Shown piece by piece: positions 48,715 to 61,079 of a stretch of 64,000 nt of DNA (position 1 is its first letter; the number at the start of each line of letters is the position of its first letter). This DNA is from Trochalopteron elliotii (taxonomy: Eukaryota > Chordata > Aves > Passeriformes > Leiothrichidae). The position numbers and the translations under genes are program-made. Below the pieces are notes generated by a model. The model made no database searches, had not been told where the DNA came from, and saw only the letters and a list, made by a program, of their open reading frames with translations. Location: positions 867,650 through 931,649 of the forward strand of contig JANPWX010000217.1 of assembly GCA_024734555.1 (NCBI GenBank). The letters are read 5' to 3'.

Positions 48715-48752
48715 CTCATCTTATCTCATCCCATCTCATCTCATCTCATCTC
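48715..48752. repeat. (TCATC)n microsatellite, imperfect
   Basis: About seven units, starting ctcatcttatctcatccc and then perfect tcatc units. A plus frame crossing it yields the repeat HLISSHLISSHLSS, which explains the frame's apparent length. Confidence 0.9.
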
Positions 48753-49339
48753 TCTTCAGCTCCTTCTTACTCTTCTCTTCTTCGTCTGCATTTTATTTTG
48801 GTCTGTGAGCGTGTGCTCTGGGGCAGGGAAGCCCCACACTCACTGCTGCTGCAGGGATGATGTGACAGTGATCCTCACTGTGCAGAGGTGACCTGGAAAA
48901 AAAGGCACCTCATCATCTGAAGCCAGAAAGGATAGTGTTGTGATGAATTTTTAACTATTATCCCTGATTCCATGGCTGAGAATACTCCTATGCCTTCTTC
49001 CTGCCAGTAAGGCAACCTTCGGGATCAAGAGTATGGGAGAAGAGGAGCAGAAGTGTCACACAGCTGCCTCAATTCTCAGCTGGAACAGCTGAGACTCCTC
49101 TGGGCCACCTTCTAGCACAGGCTGGGGACAGGGCTCAGAGCAGCTGGGTGTGTCAGGCTGCAGAGGAGCACACTGACGGGAAGCTGTGGGTGCAGACAGC
49201 CTGCACGACAGAGTAAAAAAGCTCCAACCAGAGTTTCATTTTCCTGTAGCTGTACTGGGTAAATAGGGCCAGGACACAGACGGGTAGTGTGCATTGCTAA
49301 GGCCAAGTTCATGGACTGTGTTCAACTGCTCATACTCAC

Positions 49340-49735
49340 TAGGACTCCCTTTTTAATTAATAAAGATTTTTCTCCTTCAGACATTTTAAAAATTGCTCAG
49401 ACGGTTCCTTCGAGCTGCAGGTTTCACACAAGAGAAGGGTTACAAGAAATCACCATTTAATTAAATAAACATCTCTTTGAACGATGACCCTTCTCCAAAG
49501 TTGGAACCTCCTTGCCATCATTAGAGCCCCACATAAACTGTAGCAGTTAGCAGTCTGCTTCGGGATTACAGTGTTCGTAGCAAGAGAAATTGCTCCTGAG
49601 ATCATTTAACCTCCCTGGGGAGATGACAGGAAGGAATTAATCTTCCGCTGCTAATCCGCCCTGTGCTGCTGGATCAAAAATTGGCATCGATGGGGGTGCC
49701 TGTGCAGGGGAGCCTGCGGTGGCATTTACCATCCG
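49340..49735. promoter_or_regulatory. Candidate conserved noncoding element
   Basis: A long repeat-free block has TAAT-rich parts (tttttaattaataaag, accatttaattaaataaac, ggaattaatcttccgctgc) and scattered CpGs (cagacggttccttcgagc, ttgaacgatgac, ggcatcgatggg). By composition it is the best conserved-element candidate outside the right-hand CpG island. Conservation is not tested here. Confidence 0.3.
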
Positions 49736-51314
49736 CCTGTGCTCCCTCCCACCTCCTCCTCCAGCACGGCTGAGGAAACAGGGAGCAGCTATTTCAGGAA
49801 GTCTACGTAACATACTATTAAGCCATTTGTGCTGGCTGCGAGGGAGATTTGGTTTCTGGCGTTCCCCTCCAGTCCTAGCTGTGTCAGCAAGGTGAATGCT
49901 GCAGAAGGGCTTTCTCTTCAGTCCCAGGGATCAGTCTGCTCATTGGTTTTGTCGCTACTTGCCATCTATTTTATTTCATATCACTTGGGTTTATGTTATT
50001 ATTGTTATTATATTTATTAGGGATTTATGTGGATTATTCACCAGTGCCCAGGTACACCAGGTTCTTATCCCCCAGAGTACTTGTAGGAAATAGAATGTGC
50101 TGGCATGACCCTCTGCCCGTGAAAGCCTTTGTGTCGAAAGCAGTTCTGCATGGAATGGAAACCTCCATTTTTACTTGTTTTTTCTTTTCCTGGCGAGCAA
50201 AATGGACCCAAGGAACAATTCAATATGTATGCGAGCAATCTGTGAGCAGAGAAGGGGTTCAGGTTTACAGAGTTGAGGTGGGGCCAGTCCTGAACAGGGA
50301 CAATTCCTTGGGATACAGCACCCAGCCACACAGTGAGAATACAAGTAGCGAACGCCCTTAGCAACTGGCCTGTGGAAAAAAATTAATTTGCTAAAGAGCA
50401 TCAGCACTAAGTCGCCTTGAAGAGTTGTAAATCACAAGGCTGTACAAAGGGAAACCTGCTCCTGCATAGTCTGTGAGCAGAGACAGACTCTTATGATGGA
50501 TTCAACTATTCCTAGCTAATAACTACTTAATAGGAGTTCAGAAAATGCTAGGCTCATCCAAATCAAAGACCAAGCCCCTGCTGATGTTGGCAGAGGCAGC
50601 ATGGGACCCAGTGGGCAGATTTTTTCACAGTAGAGACAACAGCTTGTTTCCTTCCCCACAGCATTCAGGTTTTCAGCCCAGGACCAGCTGCCTCTGCCAG
50701 ACCTTGTGCTCCCACAGCTCTCACCTCAGCAGGCAGCAGGACCAAGGGGATCCAGCAGGATGCCTAGCCCAGGGCCTGGCACAGAAGGTGCTGTGGACAG
50801 GAAAGCCAAGCCCAGAGAAAGACAAAGCTACAGTGAGGGCTCTCAGGAAGGCTCTCACCAGCTGGGTGATGTGGCAGCAAAGTCATACCCTTCTATTGCT
50901 AAAACCAACCTTGACACAGGATCTTTTCTCCCCTGACTGATCCAAACACTTGCAAAAGACAGGTTTTCTTTTCACTAGCAGCACACCACCAAATGGGATT
51001 TGCAACAAGGAGATGTGAGGGATAACAGCCCATCCCTCATACCCAACAGAGCCTGCAGGCTTCTTTTGCTGCTTTCAAGTTTCCTGTGCATTAATCCCCA
51101 CAATAACACACGATTACCAGAAAAAACTTAGGAAATAGGGGGCAGGGGGATATGGACACTTTTCAGAGAGAAAGGTATAAAAGGAAGCAAAAAACAATCA
51201 CAGTGGAAAAACATAGGTCGTTTGCTCTTCCATTTTTCTGTCAAATGGTGATTAGAAGAGAGAATGTTCTTTCTGTACCAGTCAGGAAAGGAAGAAGCAT
51301 GTTCCATTTCTCTC

Positions 51315-51338
51315 AAAAAAAAAAAAAAAAAAAAAAAA
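51315..51338. repeat. A24 homopolymer
   Basis: Twenty-four A in a row follow ccatttctctc. No retroposon body was recognised upstream. Confidence 0.95.
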
Positions 51339-51615
51339 TCCAGTGAAATAAGAGTGATGCCATTTCTCTAACTCAGAGAAGCAAAACAGTCTCCAGGAGT
51401 CTGTGAAGGTGCCCTTGCAGTTATTGTTTTAAACACTGAAAAAAGCTTGTTTCCCAAACATGTAGGGTGCACAGATGACTCCAGCAAGCTGCTTGTCAGT
51501 TCTTGGGTGTCCCCAGCTACCCAAACCTGCCTCCAGTGTCTGTCACCTGCAGTTTTGGGAAGTTTTCTGAAGGTTTGGAGAGTTTCTCTGAAGCTGCTCC
51601 CCCAGCTCTCTGAAG

Positions 51616-52645
51616 ATCACAGAATCACAGAATCACTGGGTTGGAAGAGACCTTCAAGATCATTGAGTCCAACCCCTGCCCCAACACCTCAACTAAACTC
51701 TGGCACCGAGTGCTACATCCAGTCTTTTTTTAAACATATCCAGGGATGGTGACTCCACCACCTCCCCAGGCAGACAATTCCAGTACTTTACCAGTCTTTC
51801 CATGAAAAACTTTCTCCTGATATCCTGCCTATATTTCCCTTGGTGCAGCTTAAGGCTGTGTCCTCTCATTCTGTCAGTTGCTGCCTGGAGAAAGAGACCA
51901 ACCCCCACCTGACCACAGCCACCTTTCAGGGAGTTATAGAGAATGATAAGGTCAGCTCTGAGTCTCCTTTTCTCCAGGCTAAACAACCCCAGCTCCCTCA
52001 GTTGTTCCTCACAGAGTTTGTGTTCCAAGCCCCTCACCAATCTCGTTCCCTCCTCTGGATGCACTCCAGCATCTCAATGCTTAGGTAGGTAATAAAATTA
52101 CCTTCCTAAACTGAGGGCCCAGAACTGGACACAGCACTCAATGTCCTTCCTAAACTGAGGGGACAGAACTGGACACAGCACTCAAGGTGTGGCCTCACCA
52201 GTGCTGAGTACAGGGGAAGAATGACCTCCCTGCTCCTGCTGGCCACACCATTCCTGGTCCAGGCCAGGATGCCATTGGCCTTCCTGGCCACCAGGCCACA
52301 CTGCTGGCTCATGTTCAGCTGCTGTCACCAGTGTCCCCAGGTCCCTTTCCTCCTGGGCACTGTCCAGCCACTCCGTCCCCAGTCTGTAGAGCTGCAGGGG
52401 GTTATTGTGGCCAAAGTGCAGGACTCAGCACTTGGGTTTATTAAATATCATCTTATTGGCCTCTGCCCACCCACCCAACCATTCCAGTTCTCTCTGCAGA
52501 GCCCTCCTACCTTCCAACAGATCAACACATGCTCCCAGCTTAGTGTCATCTGCAAATTTCATAATGAACAACTCAATACCCTCATCCATGTTGTCAATAA
52601 AAATATTGAACAGAACTGGCCCCAGCACACACCACTGGGGTGGCA
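51616..52645 (-). mobile_element. CR1 LINE with reverse-transcriptase remnant (copy B)
   Basis: This roughly 1.03-kb minus-strand CR1 has its 3' tail at the left (atcacagaatcacagaatca). Three minus frames together cover ORF2 from the reverse-transcriptase palm to the C-terminus. 52646-52425 holds [18 protein letters not shown] and the catalytic FADD box (52545-52556), with KMIFNKPKC after it. 52312-52106 holds [20 protein letters not shown]. 52064-51693 holds [19 protein letters not shown]. The frames are shifted relative to each other, so the protein is dead. It is 5'-truncated inside the reverse-transcriptase domain. A 44-bp internal duplication lies at 52101-52188. It is a different, more standard subfamily from copies A and C. 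Confidence 0.95.
52101..52188. repeat. 44-bp tandem duplication inside CR1
   Basis: Units at 52101-52144 and 52145-52188 both read ccttcctaaactgaggg...cagaactggacacagcactcaa, with a few differences. Only the second continues into normal CR1 sequence (ggtgtggcctcaccagtgct). The duplication breaks the ORF2 frame. Confidence 0.95.
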
Positions 52646-52646
52646 C
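52425..52646 (-). pseudogene. CR1 ORF2 reverse-transcriptase palm fragment
   Basis: This 73-codon minus frame decodes the middle of a non-LTR reverse transcriptase. The N-terminal [14 protein letters not shown] corresponds to the conserved 'GSVLGP(L/V)LFNIFINDL' region. FADD at residues 31-34 is the catalytic aspartate pair. The downstream [20 protein letters not shown] fits the region after it. The fingers and start are lost by truncation at the right, and the frame breaks at the left, so no enzyme can be made. Confidence 0.85.
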
Positions 52647-54922
52647 TAAGCCTCAGCAGTGCTTGTCCTAATGTGTCCTGCTCTGGCTGTACCCTCCAGA
52701 TGTTGGTACTGGAGGGAAACCAAGGTTCATTCTGAATACTTCTCTGCTCCACAACAGGAAGCTTCAGGTAGGAATTGGGGTATACAGAAATGTGCTTGTG
52801 GAGCACACAGATTTTGATGTTCTTTATTTCTGGTCTGGGAACATAGCTTATTGTATTCTAGAACAAATGATAGCTCAGATGACACAAACACAGGTTTCAG
52901 CTCACATAACGAGTATATTTCTAGTTCACCTCTTTCCCTCAGCATTTCTGCATTGTGATGCCTCCTTTTTTTGTACAATGAGCATCTTTGTTTAAGCCAA
53001 AAATAATGTTTGGATGTGTTTAAGATAAACCTACTCTGCATTTGTTTCAAGGAGAGCACATTTACCTACTCCAAGGGAAGTCCAAGCAGCCTGCTAATTC
53101 ATGAGCTGGGACAACCAGCTCCACAAAACTGGAGCATGTCATTGAATTTGTGGCATTAGGCACAGACTGGAGCTGCCTGGTCAATGTGCAGTAATGAATG
53201 GAGCAGAACACAAATGGCCATGTCACCCCTCTGGGCTCTGGCACCACAGTTCAGCAAGTCCCAGTGCCCAACCATGGCCTGTATTCGTTTTGTGGGTGCT
53301 AGTGACATGCACCAAGCACAATATGGTCTCATCTAATACCATGTCACACAAGGAGTCACTCAGGCTAGTGGGTGTAAAAGTCCTTTATTCGACCTGGCCC
53401 TTTGACAGTCAATTCCTGCTCCCTGTCTAACACAACATGGTTAAAAACAAACAAACAACCCAGTATAAAACATAAACAGCTGCAGCAGAATATATATTTC
53501 ATTTTTTACATTAAAAACTACTTACAGTGATAGATGACAGCACGCTACAATCCAGAAACCAGCTGCCTATATCATGCATTATATCAATACTTATTTTAAT
53601 TCTAAAGAACCATAGTCTGGGGACTTTTACTAAAATAGACACTGCAAATGGTATCCTGATGGATTGTTCTTCATTCCAAAGTAACTTCACTTGGACATGT
53701 CTGAATTCTGTTTGTCACTCGTTCTTTTCTCAGTTTTCCAGCATGCCGAAAAAAGAAATGATAGAATAAAAATAGAGCTAACTGTGTAACTGAGGTGAGA
53801 ATAATCTTCCCTGGCAATAGAGCACAATTGGTCTCCAATTGTAATTACTGCCTTTCTCATGCTCTAACAATAGATCTAAAATGGTGTTTTGGGGATACAG
53901 GGCTTTCCTTCACAGAGCCCTTGCTGTGCGATTCCCTGTGTTGAGTGGCTGGGTTTCTTCCCTGCCCCCCCCCCATAAACCTTTCCCAGTTCCAGTGACA
54001 CACTGCCTAAGCAAACACCACACACATGCAGTACAATGCAGCACCTAACCCGAGCTGAGGCTCTGCCAATGGTGCAAACTCTGCTGGGAGCAAAGGGAGC
54101 CAAAGCTGGGCACAGGGAGCAGCCAGGGCGCCCTGAGCACAGGAGCTTGTGCTGCCTCTGGAGTGACCCAGGGCAGCAGTTCCTTGAGGCCCCTTCTTTT
54201 ACAGCAGAGACTCAACATTCAGAAGCCTCAAAGACCATAAATAAGGACATTTTGCTGTATCACTAATCTACAAGATTTTTCTGCTGCTCTTCCCTTGCAG
54301 AGCCAGAGGTGAACAAGTGTAGAAAACACAATTCAGGAGTTGTCAAAAAGGAACACGGACAATTTTCGCTCCTTGAAAACATGTTTATGTTTTTGTGTCA
54401 TCTTCAATGCATAATTGCTCTTTTTGGTGGGCAGCATGACTAAAATGTAGCATTCATGTTTATTAGAAATTGGAAACAGTGAGCTATTTCTTTGGTGCAG
54501 CCCTGTTTATTTGCAAGCAATTGATATGTAGAATGCAGGAGGAATCAAACAAGAGGAAACAATTTCTTTCCCTTCAGTTTCAACTTTGTTTCTGGAAGCA
54601 CTTTAACCCCAGAACTCTTTCTCTGAGCATTTTCTCAGTCCTGCTACAAGTGGTGCTGTGATTACTGCTTTGCTTGCTGACTTTCCTGTCAGTTGCCCAT
54701 GTGGTTTCTCTTACTTACCAGACATACAAGCATCCTCTTCTACTCATTTCCATAGCTACCTATTTCAGTTTAATCAATCTCTTAAGTGAAAGATGGTGGT
54801 TTCACACCTCATTTCCCATATAACTATTAGCCAGGTTAATGATGATATTTTAAATCCAGCACTTTGTTAAGGATATTCAAATCAATGATCATTCCTTTGT
54901 TATTGCTGTTACTGCAGTGATC
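52646..54922. other. Unique noncoding DNA
   Basis: No gene was recognised. It contains a C-run at about 53965-53974 (cccccccccc-type) and an AT-rich stretch at 53440-53600. No frame exceeds about 110 codons. Confidence 0.5.
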
Positions 54923-55505
54923 CAGAATCACAGAATGATAAAATCAGAGAATCAAAGAATGGGTCAGGTTGGAAGGGACCACCATGGGTCATCTGGTCCA
55001 ACCTCCCTGGTCAAGCTCTGGGGAGCACATGGCACAGTATTGTATCCAGATGGGTCTGGAATATCTCCAGTGAGGGAGACTCCACACCCTCTCTGGACAT
55101 TCTGTCCCAGTGCTCAATCACTGCACAGGAAAGAATTTCTTCCTCATGTTCAGGTGGAACTCCCTGGCCATCAGTTCCTGCCTGTTCCTCCTGTCCCATT
55201 GCTGGCACCAGGGAGCAGAGCCTGGTCCATGCCCTGAGCCCTCCCTGCAGACACTGACACACAGGGGGGAGGGCCCCTCTCAGCCTCATCTTCTCCAGGC
55301 TGAACAGCTCCCTCAGCCTTTCCTCACAGAGATGCTCCAGTCCCTCCATCATCTTTGTCACCCTCCACTGGACCTGCTCCAGGAGCTCCATGTCTCTCCT
55401 GTCCTGAGGAACCCAGGACTGGACACAGCACTCCAGGTGATCCTCACCAGGGCTGAGCAGAGGGGCAGGATCCCCTCCCTGACCTGCTGGCAGTGCTCTT
55501 CATAA
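54923..55505 (-). mobile_element. CR1 LINE, ORF2 C-terminus and 3' end (copy C)
   Basis: This minus-strand CR1 fragment is nearly identical to the left part of 33959-35130 (ctccccctccacaccctctc-type blocks, cctgttcctcctgtcccatt, ctgctggcaccagggagcag). The minus frame 55391-55011 decodes LLEQVQWRVTKMMEGLEHL, SLEKMRLRGALPPVC and ESPSLEIFQTHLDTIL. Relative to copy A it lacks 6 bp (gcccag near 55307) and is truncated 5' at about 55497. The 3' tail units are agaatcacagaatgat and agagaatcaaagaat. It is non-functional. Confidence 0.93.
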
Positions 55506-58500
55506 TGAACCCAAATCTTTCAGCCAAAATCCTTTTGGGACACAGTTTCAGAGGGAAGCAGCCACTGCCATTTGCTTTAGGCAGTCTGTGCTCCCCTCTC
55601 GTCTGCAGGATGACCCCTATGCACAGCACAGTGCCAACATCCTGCTGCTTGATGGGGTCTGCACCCTCACACTGCCTCTCCACAGGGAGCTTGGGCAGCA
55701 CCAGGATGTCATCTCCTTCCCCAGCACCAGAGGGAAGACACCCACCAAGACAGCACCTGCATTTCCAGGAGATCCCAAGTGCCTCTGTTGTAGGGTCTGA
55801 CTCTGAGGCAGATGCCTGTGGTGGGACAATTTTGTCTTGGGTATCTTGCAGCAGGCCCAGAGAAAGCTCAGCCCTGGTACAAAAGCTTTCATTGTCTTCA
55901 GACTGCTGGCTCCAGTGATGACCATTTCTAAAACTCTTGAGTTGAAAAGTTGTCTAATCTCCCAGCAAATCTAAGAAAATCAATCCCACCTCAGAAACAA
56001 GTTTACTAAAATGTTTTATTATTGACAGTAAACCACAGACAAATTTTACTGGGAGGTGCTCAGTGCTGACAAGGCTTTTTCTGCCCTTGCATTATTTAAA
56101 GGTTAAAAGTAGAAGGGTATATCACTTAAGATATAGGACAATATATATATGTATGTAAAGATAATGATCCTTCAAATACTGAACCCTGAAAAGGGCTGCG
56201 TGGGTGTAGCCTAAGGAATGACATAAACATCAACCAATTATTTTTACATTTTCTCTTTCTTGGTGTAAGCTTCAGCAGCTGGGTCCCATATGAATATGTC
56301 ATGACAGATGACAGTGATATGAGCAGATGGACCCCAAGGCAACCCACTATCTTGTCAAGGAGAGGGCAGAGCTGGGTCCCCTAAATATGCATAGGCTGTG
56401 TCACTGACAGCAATTTACTATTGTGGTCAGGCGCCTGGAGTCTGTATTCTTTCCCAAGAAGCAGGTTTTAAAATATTTTTAGGCATGAATATCATTAACG
56501 TTTGTCTTCAGTAAGAATCACTGACAAAGGAGAGCCCAATCTTCCACAACCTGGTGAAATTTTGCTTTTTTTTTTCTTCTGGCATTTAAAATGGTGCTTA
56601 ACTAAGCCCTGCCAGCTGCCTCACCTGCCTTACCTAGCAACATTAAGATGAAAAGATAGGAAAAGAGGTTACTGGGTGGGATGATTTGTAATAAATGTTT
56701 ACATTTTATAGTAGGCTTACACCTGTGTTTTGTCTGACTGTGTCCATGTGGTTCAAAACACTGAAAATAGAGGCAAATGCACAGTTTCTTCTTTTAAAGG
56801 TGAGGTTTCCAGCATCAGAAGGGTGTAAAAGGAGAGGCCAATCCATTGCCTCCACTAGGAGCTGTATAAACAAAGCAGCCACCCTGTGATGCTGACAACA
56901 CACAGCCTGTTGCTCAAAAGGTTGGATCAGCTCCTCTTCTGGCTTGCACCACAAAAAAGGCACAGTGACTATCACAGACTGTGTTTGACAGTGCAAAACA
57001 AGGGCTGAATCTTGCTCCTGGTGTCTCTGTAATGTAAAGAATTCAAGAGCCTCATTTAAATATTAAATCCTTATTTTTCCATACCCCATTTTCAGTCACT
57101 TTCTCCATTTCAAATACCTTCTCTTCTCTCAAGCAGGGACCAAAAGCTTTCCATGGTATTTTGAAGGGTTGCCAGTGATTTCTTATGGCAGGGATTCATA
57201 ATAGAAGAAAATGGTGTGCATACTACTAAAATATACTGTGCTCAGTCGAGTAAAAGGGGGGATGTTAGTTCCAAGGTCATGGAATCTGCAGCCAAAAGAG
57301 GAATCAAATCCCTCTGTATCAAACTTCCCTGGCTGAGTTTAATCTCCAAATTTTAGTGACTAGATCTTGCATGAGGCACAGAGGGGTTAACATTTTCTGG
57401 CATATCAACTAATTTCTAAATTATGTTCATTTTCTTTCTCATTTATTTCTAAATAATTGTAAATACCAGACTTTACAGATGGAAGATCTGATGGCACCTC
57501 AAGGTTTCTGTTGTTTTGTACCTGGGGAATTTCAGGCACCACAGATCATTCCTCCTGCTTTGGGTAGCAGGTCCGAATTATGCTGAGTTTAGCCAAAGGG
57601 AATGGTTGGGTTTGCCAGTAATGTGAGTTTAAAAGCCTTCCACCTCTTGCATTGCTCACCTGATAATAGAAACTACGGAGGTGGATTTTCAAGGTAACAG
57701 GGGAGTGAGATGTGTGGGATACGTGTGCTGTGCACGTGATGTGACAAGCAAGTGACGGCACTGGGTGTAAGTGGTTAAGCCCCGCTAAGCCCCAAGTGCT
57801 CCAGTGCCTCTGCAGTAGAGGAGGAATGGACTAAGTCTGACTCTGGGCCCTGAGTTCTGCACCAGATCAGCAGCACTTGCAGCTGTCCTTGCAGGAGTCT
57901 TGCCCACATCACCTTCTATTCTCCTGCTGTCAGCCTGTGCCAAAGGAGCTGCACCTTTGTGCTGGTGTGAGCCAGTCCTGACTGGCCCACAAAGCTGAGG
58001 CAAGAGCAAGGGACTTCCTCTGAAGGCTGACCCCATGGGGTTAAGGGCTGCTGGGCTTCTACCCTTCCAGGAGCCCAGCCCTGCTCCTGCTCCCTCAGTC
58101 TCTCCCTGGCATAGTTTATCTGCACGACGGGAATCTCAGCTGGCAGGGCAGGGGGGTGCAGGCAGCTGCAGCAATGGGGTTGTGTGGGGCAGCATGGAAG
58201 GGGAAGGAAAGCTTACATGAAAGCTGTTCAGGGTAGAGGGGCTGCCCAGGCTTTGTCAGCTCACAGTTCCTCTGTTTCTCCCTGCTAGGGTCCAGATTGA
58301 CTACAGAGCCAGATTTCTCACCTCTCCCTCCCCCTTGGAGCTTGTCAGTCCTGCAAACCCACAGAGAACATTACAGACAAGCCCCCACCTACACTTCAAT
58401 ATCTTTACCACCTCTTCTCATGCTGCCCTCCTTACTGTCCCACACATATCCCCTTTCTCTTTTTCTTCTCCCTCACTGCCTTTATTTTTTTCTCTGTGCC

Positions 58501-59460
58501 CATAATACATCAACTCTCCAGTGATTCTGTATAAATGAGCAGTGAAAAAGCTGACCAAAGAGTCAGAAAACAGGAGAAAAGAGTTAGTCTGGGCTCTAGG
58601 AGCAGTAGAATATAGAATTAATCCAGGACATGGTCTGGAAAAGGAGAGAAAGAAGGGGAGTCCAGTAAAGAGGTCATACAGAAAGCAAGGTGGTATGTGA
58701 AGATTTAGGGCTTTGCAAGACACTAGGGGAGGAACAGAGATGAAAATACATGAGCTACCCATGCCATCTGTCAATGTTTGCACAGAAAACCCACCAAACC
58801 AAAAATATTGTTTAAAATCCATTAAAGTTGCTCGTGGCACATCCCACCAACAAAAACATTAGAAAGCCATGAAGTCCCCAGCCAAGCCTCCACGTGGGTT
58901 TTGAAGCCCTTAACCACAGTTTCACGTTTGGCATGTCACCCCACCGACTTCCAGAACACACAGGCTTCCTCCCTCCCTCCCTTCCCACTTGAAACCTTTA
59001 ACCTGAGCCCTGCACGCAAACCTCCCCTGACAAGAAAACAGAATTCGGCTTTGGGCTTCCTCAGTGCACCACCCAACTCACACCAGCACAGGGAGGAGGG
59101 GAGAACTTCTCCAAACCATGAACTCTCCTACAATAGATTCCCACTTGCAAACAAACAGAAAAACATTTGCACCCTCTCACATAGCTCCCTCCCACCAGCT
59201 GCTGAGACCATACACCCTGAATTCCTCTCAGAGCACCACGGATCCACACAGTTGCTCCTCCTGCAATCCACAGTGCACAGTTTATGGTTAGCAGCCTGTG
59301 TGGGGACAGAGGGAGGAGGTGTGTGGGTTGTGGGTGGTGGATGTGGCTGACGTAACGTGGAGAAGGTGAAATCATGCTCGCAAATAGCTGAAGGCTACAC
59401 TAGCAATTTCATTGATTGTTTCTATGGCTTTGGAAGTGCCTGGTGTAGGTAAAACACTCT

Positions 59461-59512
59461 TTTTTTCTCTCTCTTTTCAGTAAATTCTGAGAGGATGAAA
59501 GTTGTGGTAAGG
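59461..59512 (+). other. Possible splice-site pair around a 26-nt segment
   Basis: A strong acceptor-like tract ttttttctctctcttttcag (59461-59480) is followed 26 nt later by a donor-like gtaagg (59507-59512). The enclosed 26 nt start with a stop codon in one frame. It could be a noncoding microexon or chance. No neighbouring exon was identified. Confidence 0.12.
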
Positions 59513-60954
59513 AGTAAGCACTAAAACATAACTAAATAATAAGCTGTCTTTCTTTCAAAATTGTTGTTTCGTGAACACATTGAGATCACAACTGTTGGCT
59601 TTGCTCTCCCACTTCTGCTTTGACCAGGACGTGGCCCTGTAATCTCATGAAGACCTGGGCTGCTGCAGCATTGGGTAGGAGCAGCAGATGGCCTGAGACA
59701 GTGCAGTCATTGGTTAAAAAACAGAACCCAACTGTATTTAGCGAATGTAGTAAAGTAAATTGTACTAAAATGTATAATCTCACAGTGCAGAAACAGTAGA
59801 AAATATCTTGAAGTGCACCTTCTGCTCACAGTTTTCACTATCTTCCAACATTACTGCACATGCATGTTTTAACATTTTTATCCATTCTTGGCTGGGCAGA
59901 ATTAAGCTGGAATTTTTCTAAATAGCAGCTGATTGCAAGCGAACCCACTTTTCCTCACAGGCTGTAGCTGAGTGCCCAGAAATTAAGGCTTTTATAATCA
60001 GTGGGTTTTTCTGAATGTGTCTCCCATGAGGTACCTGCCTAGTGCACTGGGCTTTGGAGTTCTTGCAACATGGGGAGGGAGCAAGACCACCATTTTTCTC
60101 CTGATGTCAGCATCTGCAATGAGTATTGTAGTTGGGTTTAAACTAAACAAGGGTAAGTTTAGAAGGTAGCATTCTGTGATGGGGGAGATCTGGATCCTCT
60201 TTGCACTTCTATAAATAAGCAAATATAATATATCACTGTTTGGTAGGGTAGAGTCTTAAATGGTTGGCAACTAGAGTGACAAAGAGCAGAGATTTTTCAG
60301 ACAGAGAGAGCAAAAGCCCCTGTAGAAACCCAGCAGTCCTCTGCTTTGCAGGATGGACTGGCCAGGTGCTCTCCTCTGGCAGCCAGATCTGTGCTTCCAG
60401 CCAGACCCCACCTTCAGAGGATGCTTCCCAGCAAATCACAAGGCTCTGGGAGAATCTCTTTGCTCATCAAATGCTTGGCTCTTTCTGCCAGTGATTCCCC
60501 AAAAGATACCAGTTGTAATTATACTGGGTCCCCAGTTCAACTTACCTCATTTAACAGACATCGTAAGTTTAAAAAAACTTTTAATATAATCTTGGGCATG
60601 AATTTAGTCAAGCACGGATTAGAAATTACCCTGCATGAGAGATGATTTGACGGCCTCTGGGAAACAATGTAAATTTTTCCAGATATCCAGAGGCTGGGAC
60701 AGATTTCTGGGAGACTTTGGATCAAGCCAAAAAATTCTACATATGCTCAATGCTACTCACAAGGTGCCAAATATTGTGTTGGTATTACGAGGGCTGGATC
60801 ATTATGCACAGCACAGGAAGAGTCCACTGTTTTGAAGTTAGTGTTTGACCAGGCACCAGTGGCCAGACATGATGGCCACAGAGAAGCAGAACACAGAAGA
60901 GCATTTGCACCCGATGACTGGCATGGTTGTTGCTGCAGAGACTACTGACTGATA

Positions 60955-61072
60955 AATAAAATACAATAAAATTTAAAAATAAATAAATAAAAGGAAATAA
61001 AATTATATAAAATAAAATTATATAAAATACAATTATTAAAATAAAATGAAATTTAAAAATAATGACATAGTA
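60955..61072. repeat. A/T-rich low-complexity tract
   Basis: The tract is built from variants of aaataaaat, ttaaaaataaataaataaaa and attatataaaataaa over about 118 bp. It marks the left boundary of the GC-rich terminal region. Confidence 0.9.
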
Positions 61073-61079
61073 TAGCATG

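Larger units (their letters stand above)
45471..51615. other. Unique noncoding DNA
   Basis: No gene was recognised. The longest frame here (212 codons, minus, 45556-46194) has no known domain, overlaps open frames on the other strand and lacks splice or promoter context. A candidate conserved block (49340-49735), a TCATC array (48715-48752) and an A24 tract (51315-51338) are listed separately. Positions 47100-48500 show nothing notable. Confidence 0.5.
55506..61079. other. Unique noncoding DNA left of the CpG island
   Basis: No gene was recognised. It contains ctccctccctccc at about 58968-58985, a possible microexon signal at 59461-59512 and an A/T-rich tract at 60955-61072. Frames of up to 149 codons (58901-59350) occur on both strands with no known domain. 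Confidence 0.5.

Noticed and set aside
48516..48860. 114-codon frame with a leucine-rich, signal-peptide-like start
   Set aside because: The leucine run comes from ctgctgctgctcc and the middle from the TCATC microsatellite. It resembles no gene.
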